Assembly (NCBI GenBank): GCA_031292655.1
Contig: JARLGO010000404.1
Coordinates: 1 to 50,463, forward strand
Source: Geothrix sp.
Lineage (GTDB): Bacteria > Acidobacteriota > Holophagae > Holophagales > Holophagaceae
DNA: 50,463 nt
Direction of reading: 5' to 3'
Shown: in pieces, positions 25,445 through 33,650 of the stretch
How the letters are laid out: the number at the start of each line of letters is the position of its first letter
How positions within the stretch are numbered: position 1 is the stretch's first letter
The notes under the pieces: generated by a model
Databases searched by the model: none
Told to the model about the DNA's origin: nothing
Seen by the model: only the letters and a program-made list of their open reading frames with translations
Program-made: the position numbers and the translations under genes

Positions 25445-25744
25445 ATGAAGAAGTTCCTCACCACCGCCTTCCTCTTCACCCTGGCCGTCGCCGCCTTCGC
25501 CCAGGGCGCTCCCGCTGCCGCCGCCAAGGGCCTCTTCGAGGGCCAGTTCACGGCCCACATCGCCCTCGCCATCGCCGCCGCCGGTTGCGGTCTGGCCCAG
25601 GGCAAGGCCGTGGCCGCCGCCGTGGAGGGCGTCGCCCGCAATCCCCAGGCCGCCGGCAACATCCGCACCACCATGATCATCGGCCTGGCCCTCATCGAGG
25701 CCCTCGTGATCTACGTGCTCGTGGCCGCCTTCGCCATCAAGTAG
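25445..25744 (+). CDS. atpE: ATP synthase F0 subunit c with N-terminal signal-like sequence
   Basis: 99 residues against 70-90 in most bacteria. Residues 1-20 look like a cleavable signal ([20 protein letters not shown]) placed before the two-helix hairpin. The polar loop is V-A-R-N-P and the ion-binding carboxylate is the Glu in ALIEALVIY (about residue 84). A Gln eleven residues before V-A-R-N-P matches the Gln of sodium-binding rings, but the Ser/Thr that normally follows the Glu is Ala, so proton coupling is more likely. Translation starts at the ATG at 25445, downstream of a purine-rich CCGGAG sequence. A terminator follows; no F1 genes are adjacent. Confidence 0.93.
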   Translation: MKKFLTTAFLFTLAVAAFAQGAPAAAAKGLFEGQFTAHIALAIAAAGCGLAQGKAVAAAVEGVARNPQAAGNIRTTMIIGLALIEALVIYVLVAAFAIK

Positions 25745-25761
25745 GCCCATCGAGTTCCGCG

Positions 25762-25795
25762 CGGGGCGTCCAGGATCTGGGCGCCCCGTTTCTTT
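25762..25795 (+). terminator. Rho-independent terminator after atpE
   Basis: Stem CGGGGCGTCC (25762-25771) pairs with GGGCGCCCCG (25779-25788), with one G-T pair and a 7-base loop, followed by TTTCTTT. It ends the atpZ-atpI-atpB-atpE unit before the alarmone-synthetase-like gene. Confidence 0.8.
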
Positions 25796-25830
25796 ATGAA
25801 CCTTCCGGCAAACCGATACATATTGGAATC

Positions 25831-27000
25831 ATGACTCCCCACTCCATGTTTCCCATGCCCCCCGAAGTCACGCAGGTCATCCTGGGCGGGGGCTCGCCCA
25901 TCGACCTGGACTCCCTGCGGATCCATTCCCCCGGGGAGGCCTGGAACTTCGCCCTCAACTACGGCTACGACATGGGCGTCCCCGTCCAGCGGACCGCCGT
26001 GATGCGGGTCTACGAGGATGCGGTGGACTTCCTGGAGGCGGTGGTGCTGGAGGGCACCAGCCTCCATGTCCCCCTGGAAGTGCGCGATCTCCAGGACCCC
26101 CTCGACCTCCTGGTCTGGGCCTCGGATCGTCCCCGGGACAACCGGGCCCGCTGGTCCTGCGCGGTCCTGCGGGTCATGCACACCCTCTTCCACGTGGATC
26201 ACAACGTGAACCTCCGCTTCCTGCCGGAGATCCAGCGGCAGGTCTTCAGCCGCTACGACCAGTACCTGGTCTGCGAGGAGGATCGCTGGTGCCTCCGCGG
26301 GGCCTACGAGGTGCCCCTGGTGGCCGTGGAACGGAAGGAGAACAAGGATCGCGTGTCCATGCTCCTGAAGATGCTCCACAAGCCCGAGAACGTGGCCGAG
26401 ACCATCTATGACCAGATCGGCATCCGCTTCGTGGCCGAGGACCAGCTCGGGGTGCTCATGGTCATCCGGTTCCTCCTGGACCACCACATCCTGATGCCGA
26501 CCCACATCAAGCCGAGCCGCAGCCGGAACCTGATGATCGACATGGAGGCCCTGGCGGCCTGGAGCGAGTCCATGCCCCCCTATTTCCGGATCCAGGACCT
26601 GGGGCCGGAAGAAAGGAGGGCGCTGAGCGGGACCCTGGCCCTCAAGTCCCCCTCCAAGGATCAGAACCCGTTCTCCAGCAAGGATTACTCTGCCATCCAG
26701 TTCACGGCCCGCACCCTGGTTCGGCTTCCGAGTCCGGCCACCCGGGCCCTAGAAACCCTTCAGGAACGGCTGCAGACTATGGGAGACTCCGAGTTGTCGG
26801 ATCTGGTCCGCATTCCGGAGTTGATCCAGGACCAGGAGGAGTTTACTTTCTTCTTCGCACACGAAGTCCAAGTGATGGAACAATCGGGGTTTCAAAGCTC
26901 ACGATCAGGTCCGGCATCCCACTCAGAATACAAGCAGCGCCAGCGGGATGCCGCCCGGCGGAGAGTGCTTCAGGGAATCCTTCAGGAGGAAGCATGTTGA
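25831..27000 (+). CDS. Divergent RelA/SpoT-like nucleotidyltransferase (possible alarmone synthetase)
   Basis: 389 residues. No HD hydrolase, TGS or ACT domain is visible. The second half shows, in order, the landmarks of a (p)ppGpp synthetase domain: R168-K169, K172-x3-S176-x3-K180 (like R-x-K-S-x-x-S-x-x-x-K); I192-Y-D194-x-x-G197-I-R199 (like the D-x-x-G-x-R magnesium motif); Y286 in KDYSAIQF (like G-Y-x-S-L-H); E345-V-Q347 (the E-x-Q motif); and H364-x-x-Y-K368. The first ~150 residues are of unknown fold and include a FHVDHNVNLRFLPEI stretch. The protein resembles a deltaproteobacterial family of unknown function. The start is ATG 25831, with another at 25846. The stop overlaps the STAS gene by seven bases. 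Activity is inferred from motifs only. Confidence 0.75.
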   Translation: MTPHSMFPMPPEVTQVILGGGSPIDLDSLRIHSPGEAWNFALNYGYDMGVPVQRTAVMRVYEDAVDFLEAVVLEGTSLHVPLEVRDLQDPLDLLVWASDRPRDNRARWSCAVLRVMHTLFHVDHNVNLRFLPEIQRQVFSRYDQYLVCEEDRWCLRGAYEVPLVAVERKENKDRVSMLLKMLHKPENVAETIYDQIGIRFVAEDQLGVLMVIRFLLDHHILMPTHIKPSRSRNLMIDMEALAAWSESMPPYFRIQDLGPEERRALSGTLALKSPSKDQNPFSSKDYSAIQFTARTLVRLPSPATRALETLQERLQTMGDSELSDLVRIPELIQDQEEFTFFFAHEVQVMEQSGFQSSRSGPASHSEYKQRQRDAARRRVLQGILQEEAC

Positions 27001-27332
27001 ACATCCAGACCCGCCAGTCAGGCAGCGCCTCGGTGGTGTCCATCCAGGGCAAGGTCAATTTCGAGGTGACCGCACAGCTGCGGGACGTGATCCGCGAGAC
27101 CGTGGCCACCGCCCAGCCGAAACTCCTCGCCATCAACCTGGAGGGCGTGAGCTTCATCGATTCCTCGGGGCTGGGCCTTCTGGTCGCCGCCCGCAACAGC
27201 GTGGACAAGTCCGGCGGGAAGCTGCACCTGTGCTGCCTGCCCGCGACCGTGAAGAAGTCCTTCGACCAGACCAACCTCACCAACTACTTCTCCATCTTCG
27301 CCACGGAGCAGGACGCTCTCCGCGGCGCCTGA
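26994..27332 (+). CDS. STAS-domain anti-sigma-factor antagonist
   Basis: 112 residues, a single STAS domain like SpoIIAA/RsbV. The phosphorylatable serine is S57 in the motif FIDSSGLGLL. Unphosphorylated forms of such proteins bind anti-sigma-factor kinases and free a sigma factor or another target. AGGAGG precedes the ATG, which lies within the end of the upstream gene. The downstream gene encodes a PP2C phosphatase that would dephosphorylate such a protein. The matching HATPase_c kinase is not in this window. Confidence 0.92.
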   Translation: MLNIQTRQSGSASVVSIQGKVNFEVTAQLRDVIRETVATAQPKLLAINLEGVSFIDSSGLGLLVAARNSVDKSGGKLHLCCLPATVKKSFDQTNLTNYFSIFATEQDALRGA

Positions 27333-27348
27333 CGGGTCAGCGCGGCGC

Positions 27349-28515
27349 ATGGCCAGGGGCACCGTCCTGGTGGTGGACGATGAAGCGCCCATCCGGGACA
27401 TTCTCAGTTTCTACCTCAAGCGGGCGGGTTACCAGGTCCTGACGGCCGGGGATGGTCTCGAGGCCCTCGGGGAGATGGGCCGCTCCCGGCCCGATCTCAT
27501 CATCTCAGACCTGCGCATGCCCGGGATGACGGGCGACGAGCTGTGCAAGCGCGTCAAGAGCGAGCCCGCCACCCGCGACATCTACTTCATCATCCTGTCC
27601 ACCCTGGATGGAACGGCCTCGCGCATCGGCGGCCTGTCCCTCGGCGCGGACGACATGATTCCCAAGCCCTTCCATGCGCAGGAAGTGCTGGCCAAGGTGG
27701 ACTCGACCTTCCGGCTCATCGGGATGCAAAATGAGATCAAGCGCCAGAATCGGGAGCTGATCACCTTCCAGCGGAAGGTGCAGGAGGAGATGGAGCTGGC
27801 GGCGGCCCTCCAGATGGGACTGCTGCCCAAGCTCCCCGGGAAGGCCCCGGGCTCCCGCTACACCCACCGGTACCTTCCGGCCGCGGGCATCGGCGGGGAC
27901 ATCTACTCGATCCTGCCGCTGCCCGACGGCTGCACGGCCATGATGATCGCGGATGTGAGCGGCCATGGCGTCACCGCGGCCCTCATCTCGGCCATGGTGA
28001 AGACCTCCTTCGAGAACCAGGTCCGGCTCGGCGGCGAACCCCTCGCATGGGCCTACGGCATGAACGAGGACCTCTGCCGATCCACCCTGCCCGAGCAGTT
28101 CGCCACGGCCTGGCTGGGCCATCTGGATCCTGCCTCCAACTGCCTGCGGTACGTGGTGGCGGGCCATTGCGCCCCGCTGCGGATCGTGGGAGGCACCCGG
28201 GGAGGGCTGCAGCGCTCCGAGGTGCTCCGCGGCAAGGGTTTCATGCTGGGACTGGACGAGCAGCTCCCCTTTGTGGCCCACGAGGCAGAGTTCCTGCCGG
28301 AGGATCGCCTGGTCCTGTACACGGATGGCTTGGTGGAAGTGGAACGCGAGGACCGCGGCATGCTGGAGGAGGCCGGCCTGCGGCGAATCTGCGCCGAGCT
28401 GCCCGTGGGCGCCGAGGAGGCGGCCGACGCGGTCATCTCCCAGGCCCGGACCTACAACCACCCGGCCCCCTTCGTGGACGATGTGACCCTGGTGATCCTC
28501 GACCGGCAGGCCTAG
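27349..28515 (+). CDS. Response-regulator receiver fused to PP2C (SpoIIE/RsbU) phosphatase
   Basis: 388 residues. Receiver domain at 1-125 with acidic pair D10-D11, phospho-acceptor D54 and conserved K106. A coiled-coil-like linker runs over about 130-155 (ENEIKRQN and QEEMELAAALQMGLLP). The SpoIIE-type PP2C domain covers about 165-388, with metal-binding GGDIY and ADVSGHG motifs and the late DDVTLVIL. Phosphorylation of the receiver by an unknown kinase probably tunes phosphatase activity on the STAS protein encoded just upstream. Its TAG stop overlaps the convergent hldD stop at a shared CTAG. Confidence 0.94.
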   Translation: MARGTVLVVDDEAPIRDILSFYLKRAGYQVLTAGDGLEALGEMGRSRPDLIISDLRMPGMTGDELCKRVKSEPATRDIYFIILSTLDGTASRIGGLSLGADDMIPKPFHAQEVLAKVDSTFRLIGMQNEIKRQNRELITFQRKVQEEMELAAALQMGLLPKLPGKAPGSRYTHRYLPAAGIGGDIYSILPLPDGCTAMMIADVSGHGVTAALISAMVKTSFENQVRLGGEPLAWAYGMNEDLCRSTLPEQFATAWLGHLDPASNCLRYVVAGHCAPLRIVGGTRGGLQRSEVLRGKGFMLGLDEQLPFVAHEAEFLPEDRLVLYTDGLVEVEREDRGMLEEAGLRRICAELPVGAEEAADAVISQARTYNHPAPFVDDVTLVILDRQA

Positions 28516-29447
28516 AGTTCCGCCAGGGTCGCGGCGATGCCGGCCTCCAGCTCGGTGAACGGCGCCCCGTAGCCCGCCGCGCGCAGGCTGCGGACGTCGG
28601 CCTGGGTGAAGCTCTGGTACTTGCCGCGCAGCTCGTCGGGGAAGGGAATGTAGTCGATGCGGCCCCCTCCGAGGTGGGCGATGAGGGCCTTCGCGATGTC
28701 GTTGAAGCTGCGGGCCCGGCCCGTCCCCGCGTTCAGGATGCCCTTGGCCATGGCTCCGCCGCCGAAGTGGAGGTTGATGGACACGACATCGCCCACGTAG
28801 ATGAAGTCCCGCTGCTGTTCGCCATCTCCGAACCCGTCGGTGCCGCGGAAGAGCCTGCACGCGCCCCCCTCCTTCAGCTGGCGCAGCAGCCGGTGCAGCA
28901 CGGACATCATGCGGCCCTTGTGGTGCTCCCGGGGGCCGAAGACGTTGAAGTAGCGCAGCCCCACCACGGGGCTCTGGATGGCGGGCAGGAGGCTGCGCAC
29001 GTGCTGGTCGAAGGCCAGCTTGGAGTAGCCGTAGACATTCAGCGGCTTCTCATTGCCGGGCACCGCTTCGAAGGAGGCGCTGGTTCCGTAGGTGGCGGCG
29101 CTGCTGGCGTAGATCAGGGGCGCCTTCCGCGCGAGGCACCAGTGGAGGAGGGCCTTCGAATCCCCGTAGTTGTTCTCCATCATGTAGCGCCCATCGGATT
29201 CCATGGTGTCGGAGCAGGCGCCATTGTGGAACACGGCCTCGGGGCGCAGATCCAGCGTTCCGGCATCGAGCCGGGCCCGGAATTCCCGCTTGTCCAGGTA
29301 GTCCGAGATGATGAGGTCGGCCAGGTTCCGGGCTTTCTCCGAGCGGGTGAGGTTGTCCACCACCAGGATGTCCGTGTGGCCCTGCCGGTTCAGCTCCCGC
29401 ACCAGGTTGCTGCCCACGAATCCCGCTCCACCGGTGACGATGAACAT
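28512..29447 (-). CDS. hldD: ADP-L-glycero-D-manno-heptose 6-epimerase
   Basis: 311 residues. NADP-dependent extended SDR that makes ADP-L-glycero-D-manno-heptose for the lipopolysaccharide inner core. The N-terminal TGGAGFVGSN nucleotide motif follows directly after the start. The NGACSDTMESDG stretch and SSAATYG segment are characteristic of this epimerase, and the catalytic Y-x3-K is in VYGYSKLAFDQ. I place the start at 29447 (GAGGAG just upstream); the frame is open further upstream but only as a shadow of the transporter gene. It implies a heptose-containing LPS, in line with the glycosyltransferase 9 gene at 31509. Confidence 0.94.
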   Translation of the reverse strand: MFIVTGGAGFVGSNLVRELNRQGHTDILVVDNLTRSEKARNLADLIISDYLDKREFRARLDAGTLDLRPEAVFHNGACSDTMESDGRYMMENNYGDSKALLHWCLARKAPLIYASSAATYGTSASFEAVPGNEKPLNVYGYSKLAFDQHVRSLLPAIQSPVVGLRYFNVFGPREHHKGRMMSVLHRLLRQLKEGGACRLFRGTDGFGDGEQQRDFIYVGDVVSINLHFGGGAMAKGILNAGTGRARSFNDIAKALIAHLGGGRIDYIPFPDELRGKYQSFTQADVRSLRAAGYGAPFTELEAGIAATLAEL

Positions 29448-29496
29448 GTCCCACTCCTCGTACCAGAATACCGGCCGCATGCAGCCTGAACAGCAT

Positions 29497-30447
29497 TCAA
29501 CCGATGACGTCTTCGGCCTCGAGGGGGGATATCCGCCGCAGCAGCCTGGGGCCGAGCTCGGCGACGAGGTTGGCGGCCAGGATGAGCCCGCCGCCCGCCA
29601 GCTGGACCGGACTGAGGTGCTCCCGGATGCCCGGGACCCAGCCGCTGATGGCCAGGGCCGCGGTCCAGACCGGTTCGGAGCTGAAGATGATGGCACTTTC
29701 CGTGGCGCCCAGCCGGGCCTGGAAGGTGCTTTGGACGTAGAAGGCCAGCGTGGTGGCCAGCAGGCCCATGAAGAGCAGGGCCACCCAGGTGCCGCCACGG
29801 GCGAGGGCCGGGCCCGCACCCTGGAAGCCGAAGGGGGCCGGCAGAGCCAGCGTGATCACCAGGGAGATGGCCCCCGTGACCGCCACCTGCATGAAGGCCA
29901 GCACCCAGCCCGAGGAGCGGCGCGAGAAATGCGAGGTCATGACGATGTGGAAGCCGCAGAGCACGGCGGCCAGGAGGGTCTCCGTGTCGCCGCGGTTCCA
30001 GCCGCCCCAGGCCGAGCCGGATTCGCGCACCAGGAGGGCCAGGCCCAGCAGGGCCACCGTGGCCCCGAGGCCGTGGGAGAGCCGCAGGCGGTCGCCCACC
30101 AGGAGGGCCACCATGGGCGTGAAGATCACGTAGAGCCCCGTGATGAATCCGGACTTCGACGTGGTGGTGAAGCGCAGCCCATCGGTCTGGAGCCAGAAGA
30201 GCGTGGCCAGGACGAGCCCCAGCCAGAGGCCGTCCAGGGCGTCCCGCCGGCGGACCTTCACTCCCAGGAGCACCAGCATCAGGCCCAGTCCGGCGGTTCC
30301 GATGGCGAACCGGATGCTCAGCAGCGCGCCCACGGAGAGGCCGGCATTGATGCAGTACTTGGTGGCCGGGAACCCCCCGGCCCAGACGAAGGCGATGGCG
30401 GCCAGGGCGAGGACGGCGGTCAGATGGGAAGCGCGGGATGCCGGCAT
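29497..30447 (-). CDS. DMT-superfamily transporter (EamA family)
   Basis: 316 residues with ten predicted membrane helices in two EamA repeats. The first repeat has FVWAGGFPATKYCI near the N-terminus; the second repeat begins around residue 160. Such proteins move small metabolites, often amino acids or nucleotide sugars, across the inner membrane. The substrate is not predictable. It lies 49 bases upstream of hldD in the same direction, so the two may be co-transcribed. Confidence 0.88.
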   Translation of the reverse strand: MPASRASHLTAVLALAAIAFVWAGGFPATKYCINAGLSVGALLSIRFAIGTAGLGLMLVLLGVKVRRRDALDGLWLGLVLATLFWLQTDGLRFTTTSKSGFITGLYVIFTPMVALLVGDRLRLSHGLGATVALLGLALLVRESGSAWGGWNRGDTETLLAAVLCGFHIVMTSHFSRRSSGWVLAFMQVAVTGAISLVITLALPAPFGFQGAGPALARGGTWVALLFMGLLATTLAFYVQSTFQARLGATESAIIFSSEPVWTAALAISGWVPGIREHLSPVQLAGGGLILAANLVAELGPRLLRRISPLEAEDVIG

Positions 30448-30512
30448 CCCCCCAGGCTATCGTCCGGAGAGGGATGATTCGGGAAGAATTCCGTCCGGGG
30501 TGGGGATCGCCC

Positions 30513-31475
30513 TCATTTCAGCAGGGTCACCACGCGAACCGTCAACTCCGGCTGGTCGGGATCGTCCGTGCTGAGGGCGAGCACTTCGGATGCGTGTCCG
30601 GCCTTCACCGTGGCCGGCAGGATGATCGTCAGTTCCACGGTGGAGGCCTTCTGGTTCAGGCCCTCGACCCGGAGGCCCGGGATGGAGGGGCGGACTTTCG
30701 TGACGCGGAAGGGCCGGCCGTCGACCTGCTTGAGGGTCAGCTTCTGGCGCAGCTCCTTGCCCGCCGCGTCCTGGAACACCAGCTCCACGGGGCTGGCCTG
30801 GATGACGGGCTTGAGGTCCCACTGGATGTTCAAGGGGAGCTGGCTCGTTCGGGGATTGGTGAAGCGCACGGTGGCGGTCTCCACTCCCCGCAGCTGGCCG
30901 GCCGGGACCTTGCGGCCATCGAAAGCCACCTCCAGCACGAGGTCCTTGCCCTCGGGCCGGTAGGCGAAGGTGAGGAAGGGGGCGCCCGGTGCCTTCACGT
31001 CCACGATCTGAACGGCCTCCCCGTTCCCGCTGGCGTAGCGGACCTGGCTGCGAGTGGTGAGGGACTTCGGGGCCTGGTGGAAGTACACGGATTCCACCGA
31101 GGGCATGATCTCCTGGACCACCTCCGCCTCGAGGCTGAGGGTGATGGCAGGGGTCTTGGGGTCGTTGGACACCACTTCGATGGACTTTCGCACCAGGCCC
31201 TTCACCCCCCTGGGATCGAAGGTGGCCTCGATCTCCGTGGACTCCCCGGGCGCCAGGGACCACTTCCCCAGCACGGTGTACGTGCATCCGCAGCTGGGCC
31301 GCACCTGCGTGATGTTCAGGTAGGCGTTGCCCGTGTTGGTCACCCGGTACTTGGCCGATACCTTGCGGTCCGGCGTGATCCGTCCGAAATCGTGGTGCAC
31401 CTGGTCGAAGGAGATGGCCGGGGCCTGGGCCATGAGGGTCGCGGCGGCGCAGGCGAGGATGAGACGGCGGAACAT
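30513..31475 (-). CDS. Secreted DUF1573-domain protein
   Basis: 320 residues. Signal peptide at 1-18 (LILACAAATLMAQAPA), then immunoglobulin-like beta domains. The first, from about residue 22, has the DUF1573 hallmarks: H-H-D-F-G-R-I, later V-R-P-S-C-G-C-T and L-A-P-G-E-S-T-E-I-x-A-T-F-D. A second and perhaps a third beta domain follow. DUF1573 proteins are exported and of uncertain function, common in Bacteroidetes and Acidobacteria. AGAGG lies upstream of the ATG. Confidence 0.85.
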   Translation of the reverse strand: MFRRLILACAAATLMAQAPAISFDQVHHDFGRITPDRKVSAKYRVTNTGNAYLNITQVRPSCGCTYTVLGKWSLAPGESTEIEATFDPRGVKGLVRKSIEVVSNDPKTPAITLSLEAEVVQEIMPSVESVYFHQAPKSLTTRSQVRYASGNGEAVQIVDVKAPGAPFLTFAYRPEGKDLVLEVAFDGRKVPAGQLRGVETATVRFTNPRTSQLPLNIQWDLKPVIQASPVELVFQDAAGKELRQKLTLKQVDGRPFRVTKVRPSIPGLRVEGLNQKASTVELTIILPATVKAGHASEVLALSTDDPDQPELTVRVVTLLK

Positions 31476-31508
31476 GCAGACCTCTCGGGGCAGTGGAGCC
31501 CCCTGATT

Positions 31509-32468
31509 CTATACGGAGATGAGGCCCCTCAGCTCAGTCCAGACCCGGTCGGGGCCGATCCCCACCAGGCAGGGGTGTCCGGGCGTGAAACAATCCGGCT
31601 TGAAGCAGGGGGCGCAGGGGACGCCTTCTTTCCGGAGCCCGCGGCTGCGGGGCCCCCAGGGCGTGGAGCCCCCGGGATCCGTGGCGCCGTAGAGGGCCAG
31701 GGCGGGCGCGCCGCAGGCCGCCGCCAGGTGGCTCAGGCCCGAATCGTTGCCCAGCACCGCCGCCGCCCCGCGCATCCAGGCCGCGGCTTCCTTCAGGGTG
31801 GTCCTGCCGCAGAGGTCGATGCCCTCGGCCCCGGCCACCGCGGCGCAGGTCGGGGCCTCCTCCGGCGTGCCCAGGACGGCCACGGCAAACCCCTCGGCTC
31901 GCGCCCGGAGCAGCAGGGCCCGGTAGTGGTCCGCGGGCCAGGCCTTGGAGGGCCAGGTGGAGCCGGGCATGAGGCAGAGGTATCTCGTCGCCGGCCTATC
32001 GATGGAAATGCCCGGATCGAAGTCCGCGTAGGGCATGGGCGGCAGGTCCGGCCAGCGCCGGGCCAGCACGGCATGGTAGCGGAGGAGGAAGGGGCCCTCC
32101 GCATTCCAGAAGGGGCCGCTGTGGGTGTTGAAGGGGCCTGCGAGGCTCTCGTCCACGCCGATGCGCTCGGGCACCCGGGCCAGCCAGGCGGCCAGGGCGG
32201 GGCGCAGGGATTTCGGGAAGTGGATGCTCCGCGCCGCCTGGTAGCGCCGCAGGATGCGAGCCATGGCAAAGGGGCCGGGTTTGCCCTCGTCGGGCAGGGC
32301 GGCGTCGCAAAACCAGGTGCCCTCCACCAGGCCCACGGTGAGCTTCGGTCCCCACACCACGAGGGGCCCCACGCCGATCTCCCGCAGCAGGCGCAGCACC
32401 GGCAGCTGCATGGCGGCGTCGCCCACGAAGCGCGGGAAGCGCACCCAGGTGGCGTGGCTTGGGATCAC
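31509..32468 (-). CDS. Glycosyltransferase family 9 (heptosyltransferase-like)
   Basis: 319 residues. Conserved family-9 features: an N-terminal R-F-x-R-F-V-G-D-A-A-M-Q-L-P-V-L segment, PGSTWPSKAWPADHY in the middle, and a donor-binding GNDSGLSHLAAACGAPALALYG. It probably adds heptose or a similar sugar to the LPS core, using the ADP-heptose that HldD would make. The start is a GTG that overlaps the TGA of the upstream glycosyltransferase (GTGA). A C-terminal cysteine set (C-x2-C, C, C) is seen around residues 280-300, as is common in this family. Confidence 0.87.
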   Translation of the reverse strand: MIPSHATWVRFPRFVGDAAMQLPVLRLLREIGVGPLVVWGPKLTVGLVEGTWFCDAALPDEGKPGPFAMARILRRYQAARSIHFPKSLRPALAAWLARVPERIGVDESLAGPFNTHSGPFWNAEGPFLLRYHAVLARRWPDLPPMPYADFDPGISIDRPATRYLCLMPGSTWPSKAWPADHYRALLLRARAEGFAVAVLGTPEEAPTCAAVAGAEGIDLCGRTTLKEAAAWMRGAAAVLGNDSGLSHLAAACGAPALALYGATDPGGSTPWGPRSRGLRKEGVPCAPCFKPDCFTPGHPCLVGIGPDRVWTELRGLISV

Positions 32469-33583
32469 AGCCAAGGCGCCACCGCCTCGCGGAACCTGGC
32501 CGCGGCGTCGTAGTCCCGGGTCAGGGAGGTGCCGAAGGCATGGGCCTTCGCGCGCTGGGCCTCCCACGCCTCGGCACCGGCCAGCAGGGGGGCGAGCCGG
32601 GCCGCCGCGGCCGCCAGCAGGGGCTCCGGCACGGGGCCTCGATCATCCGGCTTCCGCAGGAGGAAGCCGCCCTCGCCATCCTGCAGCACGGTGCCGATGC
32701 CGCCCACCGTCGGGGCCAGCACCGGCACGCCGCGCTCGAGGGCCTCGATGAGGGCGATGGGGAAGAAACCCTCGTTTCGGCTGGTCATGACATAGAGGTC
32801 GAGGGCGGTGAAGGCGGGGGTCAGATCCTTCAGCGGGCCCGTGCGGGTGCAGTGGTCCACCATGTGCTCGCCTTCGAGCGCAGCCCGGATCTCCTGGGCG
32901 TAGCCGGGGTCCTCGCGGCCCGCCAGGAGCAGGTGGATCGGCGTGGCGAGTTGTTTGTTGAGCCGGGCCGCGAACCGGATCACATCGCTGGTCGCCTTCC
33001 GGGCATCCATCTGCCCCGCGTATCCCACCACCACCCCATCTTCTGGCACGCCCAGCGCACGCCGCGCGGCGCGCCGAGCGTCGGCATCCACCAGGGCCAC
33101 TTCGACCCTGGGATAAAGGGGGTGGATGATGCTGCAGGGTGCCTGACCGAGGTGGGTTCGCACGGCAGCCGTGAAATCGTAGGTGCAGATCCAGCGGTCC
33201 ACGAGGTTCCGGACCCCCCGGTACTTGCGCAGGTGGCGCTCGTAGTGTTCGTGGAGGGTGAGGACACAGGGGATCCGGAGGCCGCAGCGGGCCAGCCAGG
33301 GCAGGGCGCGCTGGACGCCCTTGTGGTTGCAGAGCACCAGCAGGTCGGGCCGGGTCCGCCACAGCCACCGGAAGGCGCCAACCGCCCCGGGCAGGTGGAG
33401 CACCTCGGCCACGTTGGGATTGCGCTCGCGCAGCTCCGCCTCGATGTCGCGTTTCTCCGGCTCCTTGCGAAACAGCACCGAGACCCTCACGGGCAGATCG
33501 GCCAGGGCCGCCACCTGTTCCAGCAGGACCCGCTCGCCCCCCCCGAAGGACAGCTTCCGATGGGCGAACACCACATGCTTCAC
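32465..33583 (-). CDS. Glycosyltransferase family 4 (GT-B fold, group 1)
   Basis: 372 residues. The N-terminus is KHVVFAHRKLSFGGGERV, the usual GG-E-R start of a GT4 enzyme. The donor site has GYAGQMDARKATSDVIRFA and the E-x7-E stretch SRNEGFFPIALIEALERG. It probably acts on LPS core or O-antigen. GTG start at 33583 with GGAG five bases upstream; an open frame continues upstream into antisense of the PilR-like gene but has no coding signal. It is the first gene of the minus-strand glycosyltransferase pair. Confidence 0.88.
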   Translation of the reverse strand: MKHVVFAHRKLSFGGGERVLLEQVAALADLPVRVSVLFRKEPEKRDIEAELRERNPNVAEVLHLPGAVGAFRWLWRTRPDLLVLCNHKGVQRALPWLARCGLRIPCVLTLHEHYERHLRKYRGVRNLVDRWICTYDFTAAVRTHLGQAPCSIIHPLYPRVEVALVDADARRAARRALGVPEDGVVVGYAGQMDARKATSDVIRFAARLNKQLATPIHLLLAGREDPGYAQEIRAALEGEHMVDHCTRTGPLKDLTPAFTALDLYVMTSRNEGFFPIALIEALERGVPVLAPTVGGIGTVLQDGEGGFLLRKPDDRGPVPEPLLAAAAARLAPLLAGAEAWEAQRAKAHAFGTSLTRDYDAAARFREAVAPWL

Positions 33584-33650
33584 GAGACTCCAGGCAGGAA
33601 CGGGTTCAGGATAGGATGACTGACCTAACGCGTCATGTTCCCAGGTTGCC

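Noticed and set aside
25402-25830. N-terminal extension of the alarmone-synthetase-like gene through atpE
   Set aside because: This part overlaps atpE in another frame and crosses a strong terminator; the ATG at 25831 gives a sensible protein.
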